Source: Nitrosopumilus sp. b1
GTDB lineage: Archaea > Thermoproteota > Nitrososphaeria > Nitrososphaerales > Nitrosopumilaceae
Length of the DNA: 64,000 nt
Direction of reading: 5' to 3'
NCBI RefSeq assembly: GCF_014078545.1
Contig: NZ_MU078723.1
Location: 213,915-277,914, forward strand
Below, piece by piece: positions 23,304 to 32,994 of the stretch (position 1 is the first letter of the stretch; every line of letters starts with the position of its first letter). Position numbers and translations under genes: made by a program. Below the pieces are notes generated by a model. It had not been told where the DNA came from. It made no database searches and saw nothing but the letters and a program-made list of their open reading frames with translations.

Positions 23304-23612
23304 TCTTTGGTTTGTTGCCTGGCAGTATGGACATTTTAGACCATTAGTCTTTCTCCCACATTCATCGCAATTGAGAGTAAACACATCAAACTTGCCGGTT
23401 CTAGAAATTTTATAGAATATTCCCAGTCCTATCACAGAAAACACTCCCAATAAAATGAAATTCATAGGTGCCGCATGATCAATGCTCTGAATAGAGGTAC
23501 TACATTCTATTGAACAGGATTGTTTTTCATATGAGATGGATTTCCATCCAAAAGCGGTTCCGGGTATGAGAATCATTCCAGCAACCAAAAAGAGGACCAA
23601 AATGATTTTCAT
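23298..23612 (-). CDS. Membrane protein with external Cys pair and cytoplasmic zinc ribbon
   Basis: 104 residues: signal peptide or first TM (1-22), a short outside segment with two Cys (SCSIECSTS), a TM (about 50-70), and a C-terminal zinc ribbon CDECGRK to CPYCQ. The predicted topology puts the ribbon inside the cell. The combination of external cysteines and internal ribbon suggests a small membrane-bound sensor or adaptor (inference). Confidence 0.65.
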   Translation of the reverse strand: MKIILVLFLVAGMILIPGTAFGWKSISYEKQSCSIECSTSIQSIDHAAPMNFILLGVFSVIGLGIFYKISRTGKFDVFTLNCDECGRKTNGLKCPYCQATNQRL

Positions 23613-23691
23613 ATTTTCTAGTAACCCCTAAAAGTTTAACATGATGTTTGTGCAGAACGAACAGCTCTAAAAATTCTCAGAAATTTTGAAA

Positions 23692-25605
23692 TTAATTTTT
23701 GTTAATTGATTTTTGGAGTTCATCAAATGCAGATTGGACTTCATTTACCGCAGCTCCATCTTCAAGTGTACTTACATCGCCGATCTTTTCCTTACTAGCT
23801 ATTGCTTTTAGTAATCGACGCATGATTTTTCCACTGCGAGTTTTTGGTAATTTAGAAACAAAGTAAATCTGCTCAGGAGTAGCAATTGGTCCCACTCCAT
23901 TTCGAATCTCAGATACAATCTCCTTTCGCAGTATATCCTCTGATTTTGAAATGCCTTCTTTTAGGACAACGAATGCAATGATTACCTCACCCTTTATTGC
24001 ATCAGGAATCCCACATACTGCAGATTCAGCTACATCATGATGTGAAACTATGCTGCTTTCAAGCTCAGCAGTGCCAATTCTGTGTCCTGCAACTTTGAGA
24101 ACATCATCTGCACGTCCAAGCAACCAAAAATATCCATCCTCATCTTTTATCGCATAATCCCCAGGATAGTAGCAGTTTTTGTATTTTGACCAATAAACTG
24201 TTTGATATTTTGTATCATCACCCCAAAGAGTAAGCAACATTCCAGGCCAAGGTTTACGAATTACCAAGTAACCTTTTGTATTTGGTTTTACATCATTGCC
24301 TTCTTCATCAACAACTGCAATGTCAACTCCAGGAATTGGCAACGTACCAGAACCAGGTTTTAGTGGAATTGTTTCTATCCCAGGCAATGGAGAGATCAGC
24401 ATTCCACCAGTTTCAGTTTGCCACCAGGTATCAATGATTGGACATTTTTCCTTTCCAATAGTTTTGTAGTACCACTTCCAAACTTCAGGATTAATTGGCT
24501 CCCCCACTGTTCCAAGTAGTCTTAGGGAAGAAAGATCAAAGGAGTTTGGAATGTCATCTCCAAATTTCATAAACATTCGCAACGCAGTTGGGGTTGTGTA
24601 AAATATTGTAACTTTGTATTTTTGCAATATCTCCCACATTCTTGATGGAGACGGATAATCAGGTGCTCCCTCATAGATTACTTGAGTTGCACCATGTAGC
24701 AGAGGCCCATATGCAACATAGCTGTGCCCTGTAACCCACCCAATATCTGCAGTACAAAAAAAGACATCAGAGTCTTTAATGTCAAATGCCCACCCAAATG
24801 TAGAGTGAACATGAGTGAGATACCCCCCAGTTCCATGTAGGACTCCCTTGGGTTTTCCAGTAGTGCCAGAAGTGTATAGTATAAACAAAGGATGAGTGCT
24901 GTCTAGTTTTTCAGCAGGGCAATCATCTGATGAGGAGTTCATCAGATCACTCCACAGTAAATCCCTAGGATTTTTTTTGATTGGAGTTTTTGTTCTCTCT
25001 AAAATGATGACATTTTGCACAGAATCATTATTTGCAATTGCCTCATCAACTACAGATTTTAGCTCAACTACAGAGCCTCTTCGAAAACCACCATCGGCAG
25101 TAATTACAATCTTTGATTTAGAATCCTCGATTCTGTCTGCAAGAGACGTTGCAGAAAATCCAGAAAACACTACAGTATGTGTTGCCCCAATTCTTGCACA
25201 TGCAAGCATGGAAATTGGCAATTCAGGCACCATAGGAAGGTAAATTGTGACTCTATCACCTTTTTTGACGCCAAGTGATTTGAGGGCATTTGCAAATTTT
25301 TGAACCATGATCCACATTTCCTCATAGGCAATATTTCTCGAAGTTCCATCTTCACCCTCCCAAAAAATTGCAGTCTTTTTTGATTTGGTCTTTTGATGAA
25401 CGTCTAATGCATTGTATGAAGCATTAATTTTTCCGCCAACAAACCACTTTGCAAACGGAGGATTCCAATCAAGTGTAACATCCCAGTCGTCAAACCAATC
25501 CAGTTTCTTTGCCTGCTCTGCCCAAAAAGAAGAAAAGTCAAATTCTGCGCGTTTACGTGTTTGAGTGTCATTATTTCCAAGACCAATGTTAAATGTCTCA
25601 ACCAT
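23692..25605 (-). CDS. acs: Acetyl-CoA synthetase (AMP-forming)
   Basis: 637 residues, the normal length for Acs. Key motifs are YTSGTTGKPKGVLHGTGG (phosphate loop), DTWWQTETGG (with the Trp that limits the acyl pocket to acetate), GRADDVLKVAGHRIGTAE (hinge) and PKTRSGKIMRRLL near the C-terminus, carrying the catalytic, acetylatable Lys. It activates acetate to acetyl-CoA through acetyl-AMP. A propionate or 3-hydroxypropionate substrate cannot be fully excluded. Monocistronic, with ATG start at 25605 and the N-terminal segment FDFSSFWAEQAKKLDWF typical of the family. Confidence 0.92.
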   Translation of the reverse strand: MVETFNIGLGNNDTQTRKRAEFDFSSFWAEQAKKLDWFDDWDVTLDWNPPFAKWFVGGKINASYNALDVHQKTKSKKTAIFWEGEDGTSRNIAYEEMWIMVQKFANALKSLGVKKGDRVTIYLPMVPELPISMLACARIGATHTVVFSGFSATSLADRIEDSKSKIVITADGGFRRGSVVELKSVVDEAIANNDSVQNVIILERTKTPIKKNPRDLLWSDLMNSSSDDCPAEKLDSTHPLFILYTSGTTGKPKGVLHGTGGYLTHVHSTFGWAFDIKDSDVFFCTADIGWVTGHSYVAYGPLLHGATQVIYEGAPDYPSPSRMWEILQKYKVTIFYTTPTALRMFMKFGDDIPNSFDLSSLRLLGTVGEPINPEVWKWYYKTIGKEKCPIIDTWWQTETGGMLISPLPGIETIPLKPGSGTLPIPGVDIAVVDEEGNDVKPNTKGYLVIRKPWPGMLLTLWGDDTKYQTVYWSKYKNCYYPGDYAIKDEDGYFWLLGRADDVLKVAGHRIGTAELESSIVSHHDVAESAVCGIPDAIKGEVIIAFVVLKEGISKSEDILRKEIVSEIRNGVGPIATPEQIYFVSKLPKTRSGKIMRRLLKAIASKEKIGDVSTLEDGAAVNEVQSAFDELQKSINKN

Positions 25606-25661
25606 GAAATGGATTATAGAATAAACTATCTAAATGTTAAAAAAAATAGTTTAAAAAAAAA

Positions 25662-26504
25662 CTATTGTGCTTCCATTCTAGCAAGCCAGTCGTCTTGGGG
25701 TGCTTTTTGTTGAGATGTGATTGGTGTCACCTGTTGGGGTGGTTTTGGTATTTGTGGTGCACGCTCAGCTTCTTTTGGTGTATCTGATGGTGCAGTTGTT
25801 GGTTCATGTGTTGGTGCTTCAGGAAGCTTTGACTCTATGTTGGAGCTATCATCAAGATATGAGACGGCTGAATCTTGCAAATGTTGCTTTGGAGATTCCA
25901 GTGTTTGTTGAACCTCCATTTCAAGATCATTGATTCTTCTTTGAACATTTGAAATTTCTGCGTTCTCATGAGTTATGTGTTCGATTAGATCAGTAGTTTC
26001 GCGCTTTACTGATTCAAACACAGATTCAGAAATTTCGTTGCTCTTGTATTGCACTTTAGCATCGAAGACCAGCATCTTAACTGCCTTCATTTGCTCATCT
26101 AACTCTGCAAGTCTTGCTTCTAGTTTAGCTGTGATTTCGTGTTCTGTCTCACCCAATGTGAAAAGTTTTGCCTTGTACTTTTCATGAATGACTTCGGCAT
26201 CATCCTTCATTTCATCGTTTTGTGAAACAATTTCCATCAGAGCTTTGAGGCGACGCAGGGTTAGACCTTTTTCGCGCAATAGTCTTTGTGAATCGAGTCT
26301 CCATTTTGGTATGAAAATAACTACATTGCCTTGTGCAACCAATTGTTCAAAAGGAATTTGCTGGAGCCCTTGTGAACCACAGTCTACGCCAACTGTTTGA
26401 ATGCTTCCGTCAATGTCAGTTATTGTTCCGATTACCTTTCCCATGGAGGTACCGTACATGTCCTTGACTTGTTTACCGATTATCTCGATATCGTCATTGC
26501 TCAT
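25662..26504 (-). CDS. cdvA: Cell division protein CdvA
   Basis: 280 residues: an N-terminal PRC-barrel-like domain (IGKQVKDMYG, DIDGSIQTVGVD, FIPKWRLDSQ; about 4-75), a coiled coil (about 80-205), and a long Pro/Gln/Thr-rich tail (about 215-280) ending DDWLARMEAQ. The N-terminus aligns by eye with crenarchaeal CdvA (GQKVKDIYG, TEIDGT, LPEWK). CdvA binds membrane and recruits ESCRT-III-like CdvB for cell division. The ATG at 26504 is chosen since a TATA box (TTATATGT, minus strand) is centred about 23 nt upstream; an extension to 26534 would run across that promoter. The tail is longer than in Sulfolobus and probably holds the CdvB-binding motif. Confidence 0.85.
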   Translation of the reverse strand: MSNDDIEIIGKQVKDMYGTSMGKVIGTITDIDGSIQTVGVDCGSQGLQQIPFEQLVAQGNVVIFIPKWRLDSQRLLREKGLTLRRLKALMEIVSQNDEMKDDAEVIHEKYKAKLFTLGETEHEITAKLEARLAELDEQMKAVKMLVFDAKVQYKSNEISESVFESVKRETTDLIEHITHENAEISNVQRRINDLEMEVQQTLESPKQHLQDSAVSYLDDSSNIESKLPEAPTHEPTTAPSDTPKEAERAPQIPKPPQQVTPITSQQKAPQDDWLARMEAQ

Positions 26505-26629
26505 GCGCAAAACTCTAGTTGTACATATAACCAAGACTGTGTTAGTAAGGTTTCCAGTTTTAGTAAGAATAATTTAACTAAATCAAAATTTCTGGAAGAT
26601 ATTAAAATCCTCGATGTTTTAGATGAACC

Positions 26630-26911
26630 ATGATAGATAGAAATGAACTAGTCCAGATTCTGGATTTTGTTGCAAATCGGTGGAAAGAGATTTCCAAGGA
26701 TGCAGACAACAAAGCTATGCAGACATTGCCAAGCAAGTTTTGGATGAACTCAGTTGGCGGAAAAGCTGGTAAAGGGAGATGGGTAACTATGCTAATGTAT
26801 ACTGAAAGTGAAGAGGATGCAAATGCATTCAAAGAAGTATTACTTAGATGGCAATCAAAAGGAATGCAAAGCACAAAAGCACCAGATCTGATCCAGATAG
26901 GAAAGAAATAG
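26630..26911 (+). CDS. Unknown 93-residue protein
   Basis: Begins with a helix (LVQILDFVANRWKEIS), then WVTMLMYTESEEDANAFKEVLLRW. A TATA-like ATTAAAAT is centred about 26 nt before the ATG. It is divergent from cdvA and lies 31 nt before the ThyX-like gene. No family recognised; the divergent position gives no firm functional link. Confidence 0.6.
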   Translation: MIDRNELVQILDFVANRWKEISKDADNKAMQTLPSKFWMNSVGGKAGKGRWVTMLMYTESEEDANAFKEVLLRWQSKGMQSTKAPDLIQIGKK

Positions 26912-26942
26912 AAATTAATAATTAGATTACTCTCAAGTCGTA

Positions 26943-28559
26943 TTGTCTGAGTTTTCTGATAAAGAAAAAAAGATCCTAGCTGATCATTTTTCAAACACGG
27001 ACGATTCTGTTTTTGCAATAATCACTCCAAGACAAGTTGATCGCGGTGCACTAATGTCAAGGTATAGTAGAACTGACAAAAACATGCGACGCGTCTTTCT
27101 TGATGAGTTTTTAAAAAATGAAAACAGGGGAGAGGAATTTTACAATAGAGTGCTAATTGAGTACGGAGACGATTCAGTTGCAGAGCTTGGTGAGGCACAG
27201 ATTGCAATTGAAGGTCTATCAAATATTGCAGTTAAAAAAATTGAAGATAGAAGAATTGGTCTATCATACTTGGAAAAATCTTCACGATATGTAACATGGA
27301 ACAAAAAAGTAAATGGAGAATACAGATTTTATCGAGATCCAGATTTAATGAAAACAAAATTTGCTGACGATTACATTGATGCATGTAATTTTTCTTTTGA
27401 TGTGTATTCCAAAAGTATTGAGCCAATGATAAAATACGTTAGAGAAAAATTTCCAATTGAGAAATACACATTCAAAGATTCCAATGATGGAAAAGAAAAA
27501 TTATTTTCAAAATTAAAAAACGAACAGGATATAAAATCTGCAAATATGATTTACAATGGCTCCACAAAAGCTAAAGCACTTGACATACTTAGAGGATTGC
27601 TGCCAGCATCAACGCTAACAAATGTTGGAATTACTGGAAATGGAAGAGCATTTGAATATCTATTGACAATTCTTTACAGCTCAAATCTCAAAGAAGAGCA
27701 AGATTTAGCCTCAAAAATCAAGGTAGAATTGGATACTACAATCAAATCATTTGTCAGACGCTCAAATGACAAGTATGGTAAGGCACTGCAAGATTACCTA
27801 AATGATATTAAGAAATTAGCAAAGAAAAATGCAAAGGAATTATCTCAAAAAAATATCTCAACAAAATCAATTACAAAACTTGTAGAGTATGAATCAGAGA
27901 CTAGTGCAATGAATAAAATCATCTCTGCATCATTATACGAACAATCACCAAGTTTGACTTACAAAATAATACTTGATGCAGTAAAGAAGATACCCGTCAC
28001 AAAAAAGAAAAAGATCATAGAATCTTTAGCAAAATTAAGAAAAAATAGGCGTCATAGACCATCTAGAGCATTTGAGATGACGAACTATACGTTTGATCTG
28101 ATAAACAATTTTGGAATGTTCAGAGATTTTCACAGGCATCGTGCATTAACTCTTGAAAGACAACTCTTGACCACAGATCACGGATATGTTACCCCAAAAG
28201 AGATTTCAATTCTAAATATGGAAAAGGAATACAAAGAATGCATGGATAAAACAAAAAATGTTTTTAATAAAATCAGAACAAAGTATCCAGAACAAGCTCA
28301 GTACGTGGTAAATTTTGCATACAATTATCCATACTTTATGAGATTAAATCTCAGAGAGGCAGCTCATCTAATAGAACTAAGAACTGTTCCGCAAGGACAT
28401 GTAGATTATAGAAAGGTAGCTCAAGACATGTTCAAGCAAATTAACAAAGCTCATCCAACACTTGCAAAGATAATTAAATTTGCAGACATGAATGAATACG
28501 AGTTAGAAAGATTCGAATCAGAAAAAAGGACAGAAGAAAAACGAAAAAACATTAAATAA
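26943..28559 (+). CDS. ThyX-like protein with two thymidylate-synthase-X domains
   Basis: 538 residues formed by two ThyX-type folds. Canonical ThyX has RHRxxSxxExSxRY. Domain 1 (about 20-200) reads [14 protein letters not shown] (103-116), keeping Ser, Glu, Ser, Arg and Tyr but not RHR. Domain 2 (about 330-530) reads RHRALTLER (398-406), keeping RHR but losing the rest. Both have the preceding GDDSVAE/RPSRAFE segment equivalent to ThyX GHETPFEH. ThyX makes dTMP with FAD and NADPH. This protein could be an intramolecular two-half enzyme or a derived non-synthase. TTG start at 26943. Confidence 0.75.
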   Translation: MSEFSDKEKKILADHFSNTDDSVFAIITPRQVDRGALMSRYSRTDKNMRRVFLDEFLKNENRGEEFYNRVLIEYGDDSVAELGEAQIAIEGLSNIAVKKIEDRRIGLSYLEKSSRYVTWNKKVNGEYRFYRDPDLMKTKFADDYIDACNFSFDVYSKSIEPMIKYVREKFPIEKYTFKDSNDGKEKLFSKLKNEQDIKSANMIYNGSTKAKALDILRGLLPASTLTNVGITGNGRAFEYLLTILYSSNLKEEQDLASKIKVELDTTIKSFVRRSNDKYGKALQDYLNDIKKLAKKNAKELSQKNISTKSITKLVEYESETSAMNKIISASLYEQSPSLTYKIILDAVKKIPVTKKKKIIESLAKLRKNRRHRPSRAFEMTNYTFDLINNFGMFRDFHRHRALTLERQLLTTDHGYVTPKEISILNMEKEYKECMDKTKNVFNKIRTKYPEQAQYVVNFAYNYPYFMRLNLREAAHLIELRTVPQGHVDYRKVAQDMFKQINKAHPTLAKIIKFADMNEYELERFESEKRTEEKRKNIK

Positions 28560-28580
28560 AATTATTAATAATTTACAAAC

Positions 28581-28973
28581 ATGACTGTAAAGATCCCACC
28601 AAAAGAGCTCAAAGAAAAACTATCACCAGAACAATATGATGTCTGTGTTAACAAAGGAACAGAGCCACCATTTACTGGCAAATATTTTGATTGTAAAGAC
28701 AAAGGAATGTACAGGTGCATTTGCTGCGGGGAAAAATTATTTGATTCTGATACCAAATTTGATTCCGGAACAGGATGGCCAAGTTTTTGGAAACCAGTAT
28801 CTGATGAGAATATCGAGTATATTTCTGATACATCTTATGGAATGGTACGTACTGAAGTAAATTGTAAGAAATGTGGGGCTCATTTAGGACATGTATTTGA
28901 TGATGGTCCAAATCCAACAAATCTTCGATATTGTATCAACTCTGCATCCTTGGATTTAGAGAAAAAAGATTAA
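28581..28973 (+). CDS. msrB: Peptide-methionine (R)-S-oxide reductase
   Basis: 130 residues, a full MsrB. Zinc is held by CICCGEKLF and [20 protein letters not shown] is the substrate-site signature, and [10 protein letters not shown] carries the catalytic Cys near the C-terminus. It reduces methionine-R-sulfoxide in proteins. Electrons would come from a thioredoxin system such as the TrxB-like reductase at 48591. Short intergenic gap after the ThyX-like gene, so possibly co-transcribed. Confidence 0.95.
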   Translation: MTVKIPPKELKEKLSPEQYDVCVNKGTEPPFTGKYFDCKDKGMYRCICCGEKLFDSDTKFDSGTGWPSFWKPVSDENIEYISDTSYGMVRTEVNCKKCGAHLGHVFDDGPNPTNLRYCINSASLDLEKKD

Positions 28974-29028
28974 TCAGAACAATGATGCGTTGTTAATCTT
29001 AATTAATGCGATATAATTTTGTGACATA

Positions 29029-30039
29029 ATGCGAATAATTTTGTGTGGATTTGGAGTAGTTGGGCAGAGTTTAGCAAAATTATTTGAATCACGTGCAGAT
29101 GATCTTTACGCAAAATATGGATTAAAACCAAGAATTGTTGGAGTATTTGATAGTAAAGGAAGTGCGGTGGATTCTGCAGGATTAAATTTGAGTAAGCTTG
29201 TCGAAACAAAAAAGAAATTTGGAACAGTAAAAAATTATGGTAAAACAAAAAATAATCTTTCAGGATTGGATCTAATCTCTAGCTTAGATGCAGATGTAAT
29301 GATTGAAACCACTGCAAGTAATTACAAAGATGCAGAACCTGGCATGTCACACATAATTTCTGCAATGAAACATAAGATGCACGTAATATCTGTCAATAAA
29401 GGACCTTTAGCACTTGCTTTTCCTTCACTCTTAGAGCTTGCAACATTTAATCAAGTATCTCTAAAGTTTAGTGGAACAGTAGGTGGGGGCACACCAATTC
29501 TAGATTATGCAAAAAATAGTCTCAGGGGTGAAAGAATAACATCATTTGCAGGAATCTTAAACGGAACTACAAATTACATTTTGACAAACATGGCAAATGG
29601 GATGTCATTTGATACAGCACTAAAGGATGCAAAATCAAAGGGTTACGTAGAAGCAGATGAGTCCTTGGATTTGGATGGATTAGATGCTGCAGCAAAACTT
29701 GTGATACTGGCAAATTGGATTATGGGAATGAAGGTAACGTTACCAGATGTAAATAGAACAGGAATACGAAACGTGACAACGCAAGATATCAAAAATGCAG
29801 AGAAAAATAACTGTGCGGTAAAATTGATTGCATCATGCGATAATGATTTGAAAGTAGCCCCAGTTGAGATATCTACAGATGATCCTTTGTGCGTAAATGG
29901 AACTCTAAACGCAATTGCATTTACCTCTGAGCATTCGGGAACACAGACAATCATTGGAAAAGGAGCAGGAGGAATCGAGACTGCCAGTTCTATCCTAAGG
30001 GACTTGATAGATATTAGAAAAGAGATTGTAAGGGCTTGA
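29029..30039 (+). CDS. hom: Homoserine dehydrogenase
   Basis: 336 residues, the short archaeal form without a C-terminal ACT domain. Rossmann start IILCGFGVVGQSLAKL, then VISVNKGPLA and the family signature GTVGGGTPIL with NGTTNYILT, and YVEADESLDLDGLDAAAKLVILA with the catalytic Lys. It reduces aspartate semialdehyde to homoserine for threonine and methionine synthesis. The stop overlaps the TTG start of the PUA protein gene (TTGA). Confidence 0.95.
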   Translation: MRIILCGFGVVGQSLAKLFESRADDLYAKYGLKPRIVGVFDSKGSAVDSAGLNLSKLVETKKKFGTVKNYGKTKNNLSGLDLISSLDADVMIETTASNYKDAEPGMSHIISAMKHKMHVISVNKGPLALAFPSLLELATFNQVSLKFSGTVGGGTPILDYAKNSLRGERITSFAGILNGTTNYILTNMANGMSFDTALKDAKSKGYVEADESLDLDGLDAAAKLVILANWIMGMKVTLPDVNRTGIRNVTTQDIKNAEKNNCAVKLIASCDNDLKVAPVEISTDDPLCVNGTLNAIAFTSEHSGTQTIIGKGAGGIETASSILRDLIDIRKEIVRA

Positions 30040-30515
30040 AGTCAAATCTAGTATCAAAAAGTGAAACAAATGATATCCTGACAGATATCCGAGAGAAATG
30101 GGACATAGACATTCCAAAATCAAAAAACCTTCGAGTTTATGAAATTCAGGATGATGCCCAATTAATTTCAGGTGAAGGATTTGTAGCACTAAAGATAGGC
30201 AATGAGTATCTCCCATTCCTGTCAGAGACGTCAATTTTAGAAAAATTCCCACATGTGATGGTCGATATGGGGGCAGTCAAGTTCATGTGTAATGGAGCAA
30301 ATGTCATGCGGCCAGGGATTAGAAGTTACAGTGAATTTCAAAAAGACAGAATTGTTTGCGTCATAGAAGAATCACAACACAAGTTTCTTGCAGTAGGAAA
30401 AGCTCTGATAGACAGCTCAGAAATGGAATCAATGAAGAAGGGAGAAGTTGTAAAAAATATCCATTACATCTCTGACAAGTACTGGGAAATTGGAAAAACT
30501 GCGATAAAAAACTAG
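30036..30515 (+). CDS. PUA-domain RNA-binding protein (MCT-1/Tma20-like)
   Basis: 159 residues. An N-terminal domain (1-75) with LRVYEIQDDAQLISG precedes a PUA domain (about 78-155) with PHVMVDMGAVKFMCNGANVMRPGI and a final strand FLAVGKALID. The arrangement matches archaeal relatives of MCTS1/Tma20 that bind tRNA or ribosome. Start is TTG within the hom stop codon. The role in translation is inferred from the family. Confidence 0.85.
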   Translation: MKSNLVSKSETNDILTDIREKWDIDIPKSKNLRVYEIQDDAQLISGEGFVALKIGNEYLPFLSETSILEKFPHVMVDMGAVKFMCNGANVMRPGIRSYSEFQKDRIVCVIEESQHKFLAVGKALIDSSEMESMKKGEVVKNIHYISDKYWEIGKTAIKN

Positions 30516-31111
30516 TTTGCTGTATGTTGAATCTCTTTTGAGCCTTCTGCGTTAATTACCAAGACATCAATTCCATCACCGCTAAATGAATCACGCATTG
30601 TAGCAGAACGAACTGCTTTTACAGCTAGATCAACTGCTTCTTGCTCGGACATGTTTTCCTTAAATTGTGGATCCAAAACACCAAGTGCCATCTCTGCACC
30701 AGTACCAACTGCGGCATATTCATCTGGCAAAACCGAACCCAAGGGGTCAAGAGTATAGATGATTGGTTTGTCCACAACACCGCCAACGATTACTTGTGTC
30801 AATAATGGAAAGAATCTTCTCTCATACATCATATTTGACATCATCTTTGCAATAGAGTTTGGTGGAACATCTCGTTTTAGTTCCATCTTGCGAATCTTTG
30901 CCAAGGCAGATATCTGTAATGATAAAATTTGCATATCAGCAACCAGTCCTGCACATGCTGCTCCGACTTTGGGAGTAATTTGGAATGTCTTCTTTGTAGT
31001 TTTGCTGACTAGAAAGTTACCATAAGCGATCCTTCTCTCGCTAGCAAAAACAACACCAGAATCATAAGTAATTCCAACGGCAGTAGCGCCTGGCATGTAC
31101 ATGTATGACAT
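30512..31111 (-). CDS. psmB: Proteasome beta subunit without Thr1 (probably structural)
   Basis: 199 residues of the 20S proteasome beta fold: GVVFASERR (Glu/Arg of the active-site region), Lys at the position of Lys33, DPLGSVLPDEYAAVGTG and SGDGIDVLVI. Aligned with TTTVGI of active subunits, the N-terminus reads GATAVGI, so the nucleophilic Thr1 is Ala9 of the precursor. TACK archaea commonly carry two beta subunits, one of them with such a change. The ATG at 31111 is supported by a TATA-like CTTTATTATG centred 25 nt upstream, so the N-terminus is not misannotated. The 3' ends of this gene and the PUA gene overlap by 4 nt. Confidence 0.9.
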   Translation of the reverse strand: MSYMYMPGATAVGITYDSGVVFASERRIAYGNFLVSKTTKKTFQITPKVGAACAGLVADMQILSLQISALAKIRKMELKRDVPPNSIAKMMSNMMYERRFFPLLTQVIVGGVVDKPIIYTLDPLGSVLPDEYAAVGTGAEMALGVLDPQFKENMSEQEAVDLAVKAVRSATMRDSFSGDGIDVLVINAEGSKEIQHTAN

Positions 31112-31216
31112 GAAACAAGTGATTTTGGAGCATAATAAAGGGTTTTCTACATTTTTTCAGATTTTCCAAAAAAATAGCAGTAATGGTTTATAGATTGTTA
31201 AATCGTTAGCAGACTA

Positions 31217-31633
31217 ATGACAGACGCAGCATTTCGTGAAAACAAGCTTGCAGATATTGCCTTCATGGGCCTAAGATCTGCAATTGGGGTGATCTTCATC
31301 GCTCATGGAATGATGAAATTCAATCCGGGTTTTGCCGGATTCTTAGGAAACATGGGATTGCCAGCAGAGATGCAAATTCCAATTGCACTAGCTGAAGTGG
31401 TTCCAGGAATACTATTGATTATTGGAGTGCTATCGAGAATTTCTGCAGGTATGCTATCAATTATCATGATGGGTGCAATATTTCACGTCAAAGGAGCAAA
31501 GAGCTTAACTGGAGACGGCGGATTTGAGATTGATCTAATCTTACTAGCATCTTGTCTTGTAATTATTGTAGCAGGACCGGGAAGAGTCTCACTAGCAAAC
31601 ATTATCAAAAAAATTCCAAGACCAATCCATTAA
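31217..31633 (+). CDS. DoxX-family membrane protein
   Basis: 138 residues with four TM helices (about 12-32, 50-70, 75-92, 105-125). Family landmarks are GVIFIAHGMMKF in TM1 and IALAEVVPGILLIIGVLSRI. DoxX-like proteins are membrane redox or quinone-associated proteins of poorly defined role. ATG start, TATA-like AT-rich stretch upstream. Its 3' end overlaps the convergent peptidase gene by 4 nt. Confidence 0.85.
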   Translation: MTDAAFRENKLADIAFMGLRSAIGVIFIAHGMMKFNPGFAGFLGNMGLPAEMQIPIALAEVVPGILLIIGVLSRISAGMLSIIMMGAIFHVKGAKSLTGDGGFEIDLILLASCLVIIVAGPGRVSLANIIKKIPRPIH

Positions 31634-32994
31634 TTTTTTCCAAAATTTTCCATTATGTGACAAATGCATTTGGTAGTCTTTTTTAACAAATCAATTCTTG
31701 TAAATTCATTTGGTGAATGAATTCTTGCAAACATGTAAGTACTTCCGATAGATATGCAGGGTGCCTTTAACACATTTACAAAAGAGTACATGGGTCCCGT
31801 TCCAGCATTTGATACATTCAGTATAGATTTGCCATAAGATTTGTTTGCTGCATCAATCACTTGACTGACAAAAGGATCTGATGGACTAGTACGTGCAGCT
31901 GCCTCACCATGATATACTTTAACAGAAATGTCTGAGAATCCTATTGCTTTCAAGTGAGATTTTAATCGTTGAATTTGTTTTTTCGGATTCATCTTTGGAA
32001 CAAGTCGAAAATCAATCTTTACCATTGCCTCACCTGGCAGTACAGTTTTTGCACCATTTCCAGTATAGCCAGATATGAATCCCGCCACATTACAGGTAGG
32101 ATCACCAACAAGAGCCTTTTTTGCTTCAAGCCCAGACTTGTTTCCTAGAAATGACTTTATTCCAAATTCCTTCTTAAAGGAATTTTCATCAAAAGGTTCA
32201 GAATTAATCAGTTTGATGTCATTCTTTGATAGTGGTTCAGCCTCTTTGTACCAATCTTTGATGAGAATTTTTCCATTAGAGTCACGCAAAGAGTGTACTG
32301 CTTCAATCAATCTCCAAGCAGGGTTTTTTATTAAAACAGCCAAGCTAGAATGAGCATCTCTAATGGATTCCTTAACTGAAAGTTCTACATACAAGAGTCC
32401 TTTCATGCCGAGTCCAACAATTGGCCTATCTTTAGAGTCAACATAACCAAATTCCCAGATTACACCATCACAGGCAAATTTCTTTTTGAATTTTTTTAGA
32501 TATGCATCAATGTTTGCACTTCCAGTTTCTTCCTCACCTTCAATGAGGAATTTAATATTACAAGGTACATCACCAGTTTTTTTTAAAAATGCATCAACTG
32601 CCTTAATTCTGGTGATTAATTCGCCTTTATCATCAGACGAGCCACGACCAAAAATTTTGTTGCCTATTTTTTTACCACTAAATGGAGGATGTTCCCACAA
32701 ATCAAAGGGCTCTGCAGGTTGGACATCATAATGATTGTAAAACAGTAGTGTTTTTTTTGGATTTTTTTTGGATTTAATTTCTCCAAACACAATTGGTGCC
32801 ACTCCCTTTCCAAGACGTAATAACTCTGATTTTATCCCATGTTTTTCAAGTATTTTTTTGCATAATTTTGCACATTCTTCTATTCCTTCATTTTTTGCAG
32901 AAACACTTGGTTGGCGAATTAGTTTCTGTAAATCAGATATCAATGAATTCATTCCAGAATCAACTTGTTGTAAAATTGGTTTCATGTTCTTCAC
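31630..32994 (-). CDS. M20-family metallopeptidase (dipeptidase-like)
   Basis: 454 residues with the M20 metal and catalytic motifs YNHYDVQPAEP, GRGSSDDKGEL (bridging Asp), IEGEEETGSAN (catalytic Glu-Glu) and a C-terminal RIHSPNEF (metal His). The insert (about 190-300) is the dimerisation domain. Probably a cytosolic di-zinc dipeptidase or carboxypeptidase. GTG start overlapping the stop of nnrD (GTGA), so the two are co-translated. Confidence 0.9.
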   Translation of the reverse strand: MKNMKPILQQVDSGMNSLISDLQKLIRQPSVSAKNEGIEECAKLCKKILEKHGIKSELLRLGKGVAPIVFGEIKSKKNPKKTLLFYNHYDVQPAEPFDLWEHPPFSGKKIGNKIFGRGSSDDKGELITRIKAVDAFLKKTGDVPCNIKFLIEGEEETGSANIDAYLKKFKKKFACDGVIWEFGYVDSKDRPIVGLGMKGLLYVELSVKESIRDAHSSLAVLIKNPAWRLIEAVHSLRDSNGKILIKDWYKEAEPLSKNDIKLINSEPFDENSFKKEFGIKSFLGNKSGLEAKKALVGDPTCNVAGFISGYTGNGAKTVLPGEAMVKIDFRLVPKMNPKKQIQRLKSHLKAIGFSDISVKVYHGEAAARTSPSDPFVSQVIDAANKSYGKSILNVSNAGTGPMYSFVNVLKAPCISIGSTYMFARIHSPNEFTRIDLLKKTTKCICHIMENFGKN

